A DNA stretch of 51,029 nt from Sphingomonas psychrolutea (GTDB lineage: Bacteria; Pseudomonadota; Alphaproteobacteria; Sphingomonadales; Sphingomonadaceae), in the NCBI RefSeq assembly GCF_014636175.1, contig NZ_BMDW01000026.1, forward strand, positions 1-51,029, read 5' to 3'. The position numbers and the translations under genes were made by a program. The notes below the pieces were generated by a model. It worked only from the letters and a program-made list of their open reading frames with translations, was not told the DNA's origin and did not search any database. Below are positions 1-8,282 of the stretch, in pieces. Each line of letters begins with the position of its first letter. The first letter of the stretch is position 1.

Positions 1-98
1 CACGCAGGCACTCGACCTTGGGCTATCTCAGCCCCATGGACTTCGAGAAGCAGGCTCATGTAGTCTAACTTGGTGTCCATGGGACCGGCAGCAACTCA
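1..98 (+). mobile_element. Right end of an IS3-family insertion sequence
   Basis: The first 68 bases encode the last residues of an IS3-family transposase and the following 30 bases look like the terminal inverted repeat. IS3-family ends run TGA...TCA, and here the sequence ends in AACTCA at 93-98. Exactly at that point the minus-strand receptor reading frame is cut by a TGA stop (rc of 96-98), which fits an insertion boundary. The left end lies outside the window, so the target duplication (perhaps 99-101 or 99-102) cannot be confirmed. Confidence 0.75.
3..68 (+). pseudogene. IS3-family transposase (OrfB), C-terminal fragment at window edge
   Basis: Translation from base 3 gives RRHSTLGYLSPMDFEKQ followed by AHVV and a TAA stop at 66-68. 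The HSxLGYxSPxxFE pattern is the usual C-terminus of IS3-family DDE integrase/transposase OrfB proteins (IS407/IS51-type). Only the tail is in the window; whether the rest is intact cannot be seen. It is listed as partial because of the window edge, not because of an observed mutation. Confidence 0.85.
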
Positions 99-2099
99 GC
101 GCGCGAAACGTTCGGGGAAAGCGGTCTCGATTTGCGACGTCAGGATCGGCAAGGTGGCGATTGGATTGTTGATCCGCGTGCTGACATAATCGAAGCTGAG
201 CGACAGATCGGTTTTGGGGAAAGGGCGGACATTCAACCCAAGCCGGACGAGATGGCGATCATCGTTGCGCAAATCAGGGTTGCCGCCGGAACTGCGCGCG
301 ACATCGACGACCTCGCGCCTGACGAAATCGAAGGTGCGTACATTGGGTGTCACCAGTCGCGGCCCACCGAGCTGTTCAAGCGTCGGTGCACCCTCTTCAT
401 GCGTGGCAGACGCGATGATGCTCACCGCCGGGATCGGTGACCAGCTCAGGCCATAGCCATAGCTGGTGAGTGTTCCCGCATCCGACAGGCGTTCGACCGA
501 GCCATTGGCGTTGAAGGAGAGATTACCCAGCAGCGAGACCTGCTTGTCCTTTCTGCTAAAAATCGGCAGATCAAGGTCGATCTGGGCCGCGCCGCGATCG
601 CGTGAGAGGTCAGCGCGAACATCGGTGATGCCAAACGATGCGCGGCTGGTGAAATCACGAAAATCGGCGCCGAACCGGACACTTGTCGACAGCGGACCGC
701 CCGGAAGTGAAACGACGGGGCCGGAAAACAGGAAATCCACATTGGCCAGCCGGTCGATCGAACGTGCCCGATCACGGCGACTGACCCCGTCAAACGCGTC
801 CGTCAGCACGGTCGCTTCATTATGGTCGTAATTGGCGATGGTGGTCCACTGCCAATGCCCGATGCGCCCGTTGATCGTGGTGCCGAAATGCCCGACCGTG
901 CGATCGCTGTTCCGGCGCAAGGGGCCGTTCAGCCCCAATCCTAGCAGGCTTTCGCTGTGGTTGACGTCCACCCTGCCATTGGCCGTCGCCGACACATCGT
1001 TCAGCACGTGGCCGCTGATAACGCCGTTGAATCCAAATTGCTCGGTTTCTGGCAGCAAGGTGCGGAAGCGGCCAAGCTCGGGGGCAGCAGCGAGCTGGCG
1101 CACAGCGCGCTCGCTCTCCAACAGAGAGTCGGACCGGCCATAGGTCCCTCCCAGGCTCATCCGCGTGTCACCGTTAATTCTCAGAAAATCAGCGTTCGCG
1201 ATCCCGCTTTCCCGGCCACCTTCGCCTGGGGTGAGAAAGGCGATCTGCCCGACCTTTGACCGAAATCGTTGAAACGTAACGATGTTGACCACCTTCTGAT
1301 CAGCCCGATAACCGTACTTCAGTGCCACTTCCTCGGGAAAAATCTCCATCCGCTCGATCGCTTCCGACGGGATGCGCGCGATTTCGGAAAAGTCGGATAC
1401 GCGCCGACCGTTCAACAGCGTGACTGGCGGACTGTCTCCCCGCCCCCGGTTGCTGACGGTCTGCGCGTTGATCGCCTCAAGTAGCGCGCCGATATTGTCA
1501 GCACCGAAGGCCCGAAGGTCGAGCTGGCTGAATGTGCGTTCGGGTGGGATGTTGCCGATCACCGATCCGCGCGGCCGTACACCGGCGACGACGATATCGG
1601 CGTTGGCCGTGTCAGCATTTCCTCCAACACCGTTTGGCGGCGGTCGGTCCTTGAACTGCTCTTCCAGCTGGCGGAGGATTTCGGGGGGCAGTGGCTTGCC
1701 GTCCGCGCGGCGGAACTCGCGCTTCTTCGGCGCTTGCGGGGCTGCTTGGGCCGGGTCACCAGATACCGAGGGCTGATCGCCGGCAGTCGGTGCCGCGAGC
1801 GGGGCAGGTGCTTTGTCGTTCTTGCGGGCGGGTAATCTCAACACGGTTCCCGCGGCAGGGACACCATTCTTGAACTGCTCTTGCAACTGGCGAACGATTT
1901 CAGGAGGCAGCGGCTTACCGTCGGCGCTACGGAATTGTAACTGCGTCGGAGTACTGTGGTCGGCGGTCGGCGCATCGCCCTTTGGCGATGGGTCGGTGGT
2001 CGGCGTTCCGGCTGGTGCAGGCGGCGCCTGCTGGGCGAGAAGTGTCGCCGGCATTAGCGAAACCACTAGCCCTGCCAGCGGTCCAAAGCTTGATTTCAT
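96..2099 (-). pseudogene. TonB-dependent outer-membrane receptor, 3' end lost to IS insertion
   Basis: The start ATG at 2099 follows a GGGAGAA ribosome site and begins a signal peptide (MKSSFGPLAG..., cleavage near ALA/LAQQ). Residues 25-160 are Pro/Ala-rich and hold two near-identical copies of a 24-residue motif (ADGKPLPPEI...RQL.EQFK at about 56-79 and 129-152). A plug-like region follows (about 168-300, including DIVVAGVRPRG and LLNGRRV), then beta-barrel strands. The frame ends abruptly at residue 667 (FPERFAR, then TGA) just where the IS3 right end begins. Related sphingomonad receptors continue for several hundred barrel residues, so the product probably cannot form a complete barrel. 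The divergent two-component pair starts 120 bases away and might once have controlled it. Confidence 0.8.
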
Positions 2100-2220
2100 G
2101 CGTGTTCTCCCAGATTGCTGATCTGGAAGGCATAAGACAGCCTCGGGTAGCGCGTTGATGGCGCGGGGGTAACAAGCACTGAAACGCAAATGCTACATTG
2201 AGCCACTACAAAGAGTCGCC

Positions 2221-2943
2221 ATGGAGCCGGACTTCGTCGCCGTCAGTACCGTTCTCGTCGTGGACGATGATGCTAGCATTCGCGATGCCATTGCCGAATT
2301 TCTGGGTTCGCAAGGCTATGCGGTCCGCACTGCCAGCAACGCTGCGAGCTGCGAACGCACTCTGGCGATTGCGCCTGCCGATCTGATCGTGCTCGATGTG
2401 ATGATGCCGGGCGAGGACGGCTTGTCGCTGTGCCGACGCCTCGCACCGGCGGGAACGCCGATTCTGATGCTGAGCGCGCTTGATGACGTGACCGACCGGA
2501 TCGTGGGTCTGGAGGTCGGTGCATGGGACTATCTGACCAAGCCGTTTGAGCCGCGCGAATTGCTGGCGCGCGTCCGCGCGCTGCTGCGCCGGCCAGTGGC
2601 GGATCGGACCGATTCGGGCCGTACCGATTCGGGCGTGACCTTCGCCGGATGGCGGCTCGATCGCGAGGCGCGACGCCTGCGCGACCCGTCCGGGCGTATT
2701 TTGGCCCTCACCGAGGGGGAGCATGCGTTGCTCGCCGCCTTTGCAAGCCGCCCGGGACGCATTCTGACACGCGATGTGCTGCTCGATCTCGCGCGCGGGC
2801 TGGATGCGGCAAGTTATGACCGCGCGATCGATATCGCTGTCAGCCGCCTGCGCCGTAAACTCGCCGAGGCGGATCCAGCGCCGCTGATCGAAACGGTGCG
2901 CGGCGTGGGCTACCGATTCCTTCCGTCCGTGCGGCCGGCATGA
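2221..2943 (+). CDS. OmpR/PhoB-family response regulator
   Basis: This 240-residue protein has an N-terminal receiver domain (about residues 10-122) and a C-terminal winged-helix DNA-binding domain (about 138-236). Receiver residues are intact: acidic pocket D15/D16/D17, phospho-acceptor D59 in LDVMMPGEDG, switch residue S85 and conserved K107 in TKPF. The C-terminal part ends with YDRAIDIAVSRLRRKL and VRGVGYRF, the typical OmpR recognition helix and wing. Its stop overlaps the start of the kinase gene by four bases (ATGA at 2940-2943), so the two are translated together. The regulated genes are not identifiable from sequence; the divergent receptor gene is one candidate. Confidence 0.93.
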   Translation: MEPDFVAVSTVLVVDDDASIRDAIAEFLGSQGYAVRTASNAASCERTLAIAPADLIVLDVMMPGEDGLSLCRRLAPAGTPILMLSALDDVTDRIVGLEVGAWDYLTKPFEPRELLARVRALLRRPVADRTDSGRTDSGVTFAGWRLDREARRLRDPSGRILALTEGEHALLAAFASRPGRILTRDVLLDLARGLDAASYDRAIDIAVSRLRRKLAEADPAPLIETVRGVGYRFLPSVRPA

Positions 2944-4334
2944 AGCGGGCCCCCAGCGCGCTTGTCTCGATCGGCGGTTTCGGCGTCGCTGTTGCGACGC
3001 TCAGCGTGGCGACCACCGCTGCGATCGTCATCCTCGCGCCGCCGCCGCCCACGCTGCGGACCCGTGCCGTTGACGCGATTGCAGCGCTGCAACGGCCCAT
3101 GTCGGGTTTCGAGCGCCGCCTGCTGCCAGCACGGCCGAAGAGCGAGCGCGTGGAGATGCTGGAGACGCTGATCGCGGCCGAGCTGAATCGGCCGCTCCGC
3201 GATGTGCTTGTCGCGTGGCTGGACAATCGTTCGAGGTTCGCCGGCGGCTTCAAAAGTACCGGACGGACGACACTGATCCGGACTGGAGCCACCAGGCTGC
3301 CATCGTCGATGGTTCTCCTTCAAGGCAAGAACAACACCTTCGAGCTTGTCACGCCAGGCACGGTATCGCGCGCCGTGCGCAATCCGCTGCTTGGCCTGCC
3401 GCTGCCAGCCTTTACCGCCAGCGTTCGCCAGGCTGACAATCGCTGGCTAAGCGTGGCACCGGCGCAACCCTTTCTTGCCGGATGGCAGCGCAGTATCCTG
3501 ATCGCGCTTGCCGTCAGCCTGTTGCTGCTTGCCCCGATCGCCTGGATTTTCGCGCGCCGCCTGACGCGCCCGTTCCGTGCACTTGCCGGGGCGCTTGACC
3601 ACCATAGCGATATCCTCTCGGCGGATGGACCGCGTGAACTGCGCGAGGCGGCAGCCGCGATCGCCGCCATGCGCAACCGGCTCGCGATCGAAGCGGCCGA
3701 GCGGGCGCGTATTCTCACGGCGATCGCGCACGATCTACGGACGCCGCTGACCGGGCTGAGGTTGCGCATCGAGGCCACGGCCGAGCCGCAACGCAGCCGT
3801 ATGGTGGCCGATGTCGAGCGGATGCAGGCCATGATTGGCGAAGTCCTTGCCTTCGCACGCGACGCCGCGGCGCCCGTGGAAGTGCTCGACGCACGCCCCC
3901 TGCTCGCCGCGATTGTCGATGAGCGGAACGAGGAGGGCGCGCTGATCCGCCTGCTGCCTGGCGGCGACGCCTGCATTGCGGTGCCAACCCTCGCCTTCCG
4001 GCGCGCCGTTGAGAATTTGCTCCACAACGCCATCAATTATGCCGGTGGCGGCACCGTCGAGGTTCGCCGCGCCGAAGGGCAGGTCCTCGTCTCGGTTGCC
4101 GATAGCGGGCCCGGCATCCCCGTCGTTGACCGCGAACGACTCCTTCGTCCGTTCGAACGCGGCGACAGTTCGCGCAATCGTGACACGGGCGGCGCAGGCC
4201 TCGGCCTCAGCATCGTCAGAGATTTTGCGGCGCGGCATGGCGGAAACTTTACCTTGGCCCAGGCACCTGACGGTGGAACCATCGCTACACTCCGTCTGCC
4301 CGACGGCTTGGTCCATGCAGACAGGCGAGCATAG
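2940..4334 (+). CDS. Membrane sensor histidine kinase, partner of the upstream regulator
   Basis: The 464-residue protein has a first membrane segment at about 8-31, a periplasmic sensor of about 150 residues, a second membrane segment at about 183-205 (ALAVSLLLLAPIAWIF), a HAMP linker, and a HisKA domain with H264 in AIAHDLRTPL. The HATPase domain carries an N box (NLLHNAIN), G1 (DSGPGIP) and G2 (GAGLGLSIV). All catalytic elements are present, so this is an active-looking EnvZ/OmpR-type kinase. It starts inside the stop of the response-regulator gene. The sensor region shows no recognisable ligand motif, so the stimulus is unknown. Confidence 0.92.
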   Translation: MKRAPSALVSIGGFGVAVATLSVATTAAIVILAPPPPTLRTRAVDAIAALQRPMSGFERRLLPARPKSERVEMLETLIAAELNRPLRDVLVAWLDNRSRFAGGFKSTGRTTLIRTGATRLPSSMVLLQGKNNTFELVTPGTVSRAVRNPLLGLPLPAFTASVRQADNRWLSVAPAQPFLAGWQRSILIALAVSLLLLAPIAWIFARRLTRPFRALAGALDHHSDILSADGPRELREAAAAIAAMRNRLAIEAAERARILTAIAHDLRTPLTGLRLRIEATAEPQRSRMVADVERMQAMIGEVLAFARDAAAPVEVLDARPLLAAIVDERNEEGALIRLLPGGDACIAVPTLAFRRAVENLLHNAINYAGGGTVEVRRAEGQVLVSVADSGPGIPVVDRERLLRPFERGDSSRNRDTGGAGLGLSIVRDFAARHGGNFTLAQAPDGGTIATLRLPDGLVHADRRA

Positions 4335-4445
4335 GATCAGGCGGAATGAAAAACGCAGCATCGGCAGGGCCAAACCTCAGCGCAGCCGCACGCCCAAACC
4401 GCAAACGCCACTGCCGCGCAGCGGCTTCGTGCTGTGGGACACTGA

Positions 4446-4802
4446 TTAGCGCTGTTTCTTCGTCGTGGTTGCTGTGAAATCGGGGTCCTTCTTTGAAACC
4501 CAATCGACAAATTTGCGCACGGAGGGATTTGCCAGCAGGCTTTCCACATCGATTCCGTAGCGTTCGAGTTCGGAATTGGTGAAGTTCGCTATTACCGTCT
4601 GCTGGCAAATAGGGTGCATGGGCACGACGTCGCGTCCGCCGCGACTTTTCGGTATGGGATGATGCCATACGATGGTTTTGCCGGTCGGCCGGCTACACAG
4701 CCAACATAACGGTACCTCGACCGCCGCGTCGTCGTCAGACTGTGGCGTGTCGTACGCGCCATGTTTGGAATGCTTGCGGCCCATAGGTGTGTCCAAATCC
4801 AT
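4446..4802 (-). CDS. HNH-type zinc-finger protein with degenerate catalytic motif
   Basis: The recognisable part contains CWLC, then WHHPIPKSRGG, then HPIC, the layout of a small HNH endonuclease family common in sphingomonads. In members I know, HPIC is followed by His-rich CHRTIH; here the text is CQQTVI, so the later histidines that complete the HNH site are missing. The start is uncertain: ATG at 4802 follows a GGGCGG-like site, while ATG at 4838 follows AAGG two bases upstream. The frame stays open to 5039 but that extension looks non-coding. It is convergent with the kinase gene. Function may be structural or lost rather than nuclease. Confidence 0.6.
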   Translation of the reverse strand: MDLDTPMGRKHSKHGAYDTPQSDDDAAVEVPLCWLCSRPTGKTIVWHHPIPKSRGGRDVVPMHPICQQTVIANFTNSELERYGIDVESLLANPSVRKFVDWVSKKDPDFTATTTKKQR

Positions 4803-4992
4803 ATTTGCACCGCCCATCGGCGGCGGCGTGGTCGGCATCCTTACAGCAGCACAGGGTCGAAACCGAGGTAGAACGCGCGGTCTGTGATGACCTGCGGTAG
4901 CGGGCCGGTCGATGCCCTGAAGACTTTTGTACATGGCGTGGCAGAGCGACGGACAATCGGGCCCCGCTCTGCCACAACCGGTTTTCGTAAGA

Positions 4993-5829
4993 TCAGCTTT
5001 CGATGAACGCCAGCAGATCAGGATTGATGACGTCGGCATGGGTCGTCAGCATGCCGTGGGGAAAGCCAGGATAAATCTTGAGCGTTCCGTTTTGCAGCAG
5101 CTTGATTTGACGGAGCGATGCGTCGGCATAGGGCACGATCTGGTCGTCATCGCCCTGCATGACCAAGGTCGGGACGGTGATCGTCTTCAGGTCTTCGGTC
5201 TGGTCGGTCTCGGAGAAAGCCTTGATGCCCTCGTAATGCGCAAGGGCGCTGCCCATCATGCCCTGGCGCCACCAATTGCGGATCACGCCGTCGGAGACGG
5301 TCTCGGTCGGGCGGTTGAAGCCGTAAAACGGCCCCGACGCCAGATCGAGGAAGAAGCCGGCCCGGCTGTTGGCCAGTGCCGTGCGGAGACCGTCAAATAC
5401 GTCGAGCGGCGTTCCGCCGGGGTTGGCTTCGGTCTGGAGCATCAAGGGCGGAACGGCGCTCACCAGCGCCGCCTTGGCGACACGCCCTTGCGGCTGACCG
5501 AATTTCGCAACGTAGCGCGCCACTTCGCCGCCGCCGGTGGAATGCCCGATATGGACGGCATTACGCAGGTCGAGATGCTCAACCACCGCAGATGCGTCGG
5601 CCGCATAATGATCCATGTCATGGCCGCTATCGATTTGTGACGAGCGACCGTGGCCGCGCCGATCATGCGCCACAACGCGGTATCCCTTGGCAAGGAAGTA
5701 AAGCATCTGCGTATCCCAGTCGTCCGCCGACAAGGGCCATCCGTGATGAAATACGATCGGCTGGGCGTCTTTCGGTCCCCAGTCCTTGAAAAAGATCTCT
5801 ACGCCGTCGGTGGTGGTCAAATAGGTCAT
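4993..5829 (-). CDS. Alpha/beta hydrolase, non-heme chloroperoxidase/arylesterase-like
   Basis: The start at 5829 follows a GGAGGA ribosome site; the upstream open frame to 5892 is rejected. The 278-residue protein shows an oxyanion motif (HHGWPLS, about 28-34), the nucleophile elbow GHSTGG with S97, an acid residue in DDDQIVP, and the catalytic His in FPHGML near the C-terminus. This arrangement and length match the CPO-T/arylesterase group of alpha/beta hydrolases, usually cofactor-free esterases with perhydrolase side activity. No signal peptide is visible, so it is likely cytoplasmic. It stands alone, with no operon partner. Confidence 0.88.
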   Translation of the reverse strand: MTYLTTTDGVEIFFKDWGPKDAQPIVFHHGWPLSADDWDTQMLYFLAKGYRVVAHDRRGHGRSSQIDSGHDMDHYAADASAVVEHLDLRNAVHIGHSTGGGEVARYVAKFGQPQGRVAKAALVSAVPPLMLQTEANPGGTPLDVFDGLRTALANSRAGFFLDLASGPFYGFNRPTETVSDGVIRNWWRQGMMGSALAHYEGIKAFSETDQTEDLKTITVPTLVMQGDDDQIVPYADASLRQIKLLQNGTLKIYPGFPHGMLTTHADVINPDLLAFIES

Positions 5830-6138
5830 GTTTGTCCTCCGTTGGTGGCTGCACCGCGTCTGCGTCCGGCGCGATGGGGGTTGGCGGGCCATCGGGAATC
5901 GTCGTCAGGTTCGGGATGCGCCCGGATCACCCCAAACCTCGCTAACAATGTCATGAGCACGCCAATCTCGCAAAGCTGCACATGGCTGCCTTGGCCGGCG
6001 CGCCCTTTATTTTATCAGGGCTACGGTGCTGTTCTTGATCGGCCGGCCGGCCATCCGTTTGGTACGATGACGTAACTATCTTGCCACGTCAGCGCCGGAA
6101 GCGCATTCTTCCCAGGGGAACAACGGGGAGAGCGTGAC
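5830..6138. other. Intergenic region between divergent genes, no gene seen
   Basis: These 309 bases separate the divergent hydrolase and small membrane-protein genes. No convincing reading frame, RNA gene or strong hairpin is seen. The left edge carries the ribosome site of the hydrolase (rc of 5834-5841) and the right edge a GGGGAGAG site before the gene at 6139. A short GGCCGGCCGGCC run near 6040 is self-complementary but has no clear role. Confidence 0.5.
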
Positions 6139-6573
6139 ATGGCTGGACGATTGAAGCCGCCGATTTGGTTTTGGCTTGTGACGATCGTGATTCTGGCGTG
6201 GGGCGCGATGGGTATTTTCGCTTTTTATGCCGATCGCACGATGGACGCGGCGGCGGTTGCGCGGATGAGCGACTATGATCGGAATTTTCGCGTAAACCAG
6301 CCGGCGTGGGAAATCTGGGCTTACGCAGTCGCAGTCTGGACCGGTTTCATCGGTGCCATCGCCTTGTTGGTGCGATCGCGCCACGCACACCCGGTGTTCG
6401 TCGTGTCGCTCGTCGCGGTGGTGGCGCTGTTCGGCTGGATTTTCGTGGCGACCGACATGATCGCGGTCAAAGGGCCGTTGGTCGCGACGGGGTTCCCGAT
6501 CTTCATCGCGGTCGCGGCGGTAGCGCAGATCTGGTTCGCTGACTATGCCCGCAAGCGCGAATGGATCGGGTGA
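6139..6573 (+). CDS. Small integral membrane protein of unknown function
   Basis: The 144-residue protein has about four hydrophobic segments: IWFWLVTIVILAWGAMGIF (9-27), AYAVAVWTGFIGAIALLV (61-78), VFVVSLVAVVALFGWIFVAT (86-105) and LVATGFPIFIAVAAVAQIWF (113-132). Between the first two is a conserved-looking hydrophilic stretch with RMSDYDRNFRVNQPAWEIW. I do not recognise a characterised family; similar sphingomonad proteins are sometimes labelled sugar transporter without support. A GGGGAGAG ribosome site precedes the ATG. It converges on the XRE gene four bases away. Confidence 0.75.
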   Translation: MAGRLKPPIWFWLVTIVILAWGAMGIFAFYADRTMDAAAVARMSDYDRNFRVNQPAWEIWAYAVAVWTGFIGAIALLVRSRHAHPVFVVSLVAVVALFGWIFVATDMIAVKGPLVATGFPIFIAVAAVAQIWFADYARKREWIG

Positions 6574-6577
6574 TCGA

Positions 6578-6790
6578 TTAGCCCTCCCACTGGAACACGG
6601 CGTCGAGCGGCTTGCCGAAGACCTGCGCGATCCGGAATGCGGCCTCTAGTGTCGGGGAATATTTGCCCGCTTCGATCGCGGCGATCGTCTGGCGCGTGAC
6701 GCCGATCCGCTCGCCAAGCTCGGCCTGGGTCATTTCGCCGCTCATGAAGCGCAGCGTGCGGATCTGGTTGCTAATCGATGATTTGGCCAT
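6578..6790 (-). CDS. XRE-family helix-turn-helix regulator
   Basis: The 70-residue protein starts at ATG 6790, two bases after the stop of the upstream membrane-protein gene. It is a single Cro/CI-type HTH domain: MTQAELGERIGVTRQTIAAIE forms the two DNA-contacting helices (shown here as consecutive parts MTQAELGERIG and VTRQTIAAIE). The ending LDAVFQWEG is typical of the short YgzD-like regulators that sit beside small membrane proteins. It likely controls its own operon through the palindrome at 7232-7267. No other gene in the window carries that palindrome. Confidence 0.9.
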   Translation of the reverse strand: MAKSSISNQIRTLRFMSGEMTQAELGERIGVTRQTIAAIEAGKYSPTLEAAFRIAQVFGKPLDAVFQWEG

Positions 6791-6791
6791 C

Positions 6792-7208
6792 TCAACTGGC
6801 CATCCGATAGCCAACGATCTGTGCCGCATAGTGCACGATTTCGGCGATCACGATCGCGCCCATGATTCCATATGCCATGCCAACCGCGCCGATCCCGAGA
6901 TGTACGCCACCGGCGACGCACAGCACCAGCGTCAGCAAAACGGGGTAAGCGATTGCATAAGCGCGGCGCGAGATGGTGTGGTCGCGCTCGTCGCGGCTGG
7001 CGCTCGCGTCCTTTGGCGCCAGGATGGCGGTGACGATCGCGGCGACCGTGACCAGGATCGCTTGGAGCACGATCGCGGCGAAGAAGCCGACCATATAGGT
7101 CGGCCCCGGATAGCGACCGCGCGTGAGCGCCATGAAGCCGAAAAACCCGCCCCAGATCACGATTGTGCTGATGACGGAGATCCACGCGGTCTTCTCTCTG
7201 AACGGCAT
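6792..7208 (-). CDS. DUF2178-like membrane protein, first gene of XRE operon
   Basis: The best start is ATG 7208, preceded by GGAG six to seven bases upstream; an ATG at 7220 has no ribosome site. The 138-residue protein has four hydrophobic segments in two pairs, separated by a charged linker SASRDERDHTISRRAYAIAY. The DERDxxI linker resembles DUF2178-type proteins, which are often paired with short XRE regulators. The stop lies one base before the XRE start, so they form one operon. Function is unknown. Confidence 0.75.
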   Translation of the reverse strand: MPFREKTAWISVISTIVIWGGFFGFMALTRGRYPGPTYMVGFFAAIVLQAILVTVAAIVTAILAPKDASASRDERDHTISRRAYAIAYPVLLTLVLCVAGGVHLGIGAVGMAYGIMGAIVIAEIVHYAAQIVGYRMAS

Positions 7209-7231
7209 TACCAACTCCATGTTAGTGTCGA

Positions 7232-7267
7232 TTGACTCAATGTATGTAAAACATAACATTGAGTCAA
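7232..7267 (-). promoter_or_regulatory. Promoter with overlapping 12-bp inverted-repeat operator
   Basis: The arms TTGACTCAATGT (7232-7243) and ACATTGAGTCAA (7256-7267) are perfect inverse complements separated by 12 bases. Read on the minus strand, TTGACT is a -35 box and TACATT, 17 bases later, is a -10 box, so the palindrome covers the whole core promoter of the membrane-protein/XRE operon. Inference: the XRE protein binds here as a dimer and represses itself. Confidence 0.75.
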
Positions 7268-7332
7268 CCTTACCATACACGACGCCGGTTCCGCGCTAGC
7301 GGGGCGGGTTCGAACTCGCTATGCCACCGCCC

Positions 7333-8193
7333 ATGTCCACGACCTTTACCATCGATACCGCCACCAGCCGCGCCAACCCAATGCCGGCTCCGATGAAGCG
7401 GCTGACCGTCCCCGCGATCCGCAAGCAGAAGGGCGCCGCGCCGCTCGTGATGCTCACCGCCTATACGGTGCGGACCGCGCAATTGCTCGATCCGCATTGC
7501 GATATGCTGCTGGTCGGCGACAGCCTCGGGCAAGTTATCTACGGCCTGCCATCAACGGTGCCGGTCACGCTCGACATGATGGCGGCGCATGGTGCTGCGG
7601 TGGTGCGCGGCAGCTATCATGCGGTCGTGGTGATCGACATGCCGTTCGGCAGTTACGAGGCAAGCCCCGAAAAGGCGTTCGAAAGTGCCGCCTATTTGCT
7701 CAAGCAGACGGGCGCGGCTGCGGTGAAGCTGGAGGGTGGCATTGCGATGGCCCCGACCGTGAAATTCCTGTCCGAACGCGGCATTCCGGTGATGGGACAT
7801 GTCGGGCTGACGCCGCAAGCGGTTAACACGCTGGGTGGCTACGGCGCGCGCGGGCGGAGCAAGGTCGAGGCGGCGAAGATCGTCGCGGATGCCGTTGCCA
7901 TCGCGGATGCTGGCGCCTTTGCGATCGTAATCGAAGGCGTGATCGAGCCGATCGCGATCGAAATCACCCGCGTGGTCGGCTGTCCGACGATCGGCATCGG
8001 CGCTTCCGCGCAATGCGACGGACAGGTTTTGGTGGCTGAGGATATGCTCGGCCTGTTCGAACGCACGCCCCGGTTCGTGAAGAAGTTCGACGACATGGCG
8101 GGCCGTATCTCCGCCGCGGTCGCATCCTATGCCGAGGAGGTTCGTGCGCGTACCTTTCCCGGACCCGAGCAGATTTACGCGCCAAAGGACTGA
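7333..8193 (+). CDS. panB: 3-methyl-2-oxobutanoate hydroxymethyltransferase
   Basis: This enzyme transfers a hydroxymethyl group from 5,10-methylene-tetrahydrofolate to alpha-ketoisovalerate, giving ketopantoate, the first committed step of pantothenate and CoA synthesis. The sequence shows the PanB barrel: [39 protein letters not shown], and [14 protein letters not shown] with the Mg2+ and substrate residues in place. About 286 residues is slightly longer than the E. coli enzyme because of an N-terminal extension. ATG 7333 (MSTTFTID) is preferred by family resemblance; ATG 7321 is in frame and neither has a clear ribosome site. No panC is nearby. Confidence 0.93.
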   Translation: MSTTFTIDTATSRANPMPAPMKRLTVPAIRKQKGAAPLVMLTAYTVRTAQLLDPHCDMLLVGDSLGQVIYGLPSTVPVTLDMMAAHGAAVVRGSYHAVVVIDMPFGSYEASPEKAFESAAYLLKQTGAAAVKLEGGIAMAPTVKFLSERGIPVMGHVGLTPQAVNTLGGYGARGRSKVEAAKIVADAVAIADAGAFAIVIEGVIEPIAIEITRVVGCPTIGIGASAQCDGQVLVAEDMLGLFERTPRFVKKFDDMAGRISAAVASYAEEVRARTFPGPEQIYAPKD

Positions 8194-8282
8194 ACCAACC
8201 GGCTTTTTTGAACGCTTTTGTTTGGCGCGGCGCGGCGCTAAGGTCCGCGCCTTCCACACCCTTTCCCGACGGAGTTTCCCCC

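Noticed and set aside
4803..5039. N-terminal extension of the HNH protein
   Set aside because: No ribosome site and no family resemblance; it runs into the hydrolase 3' end.
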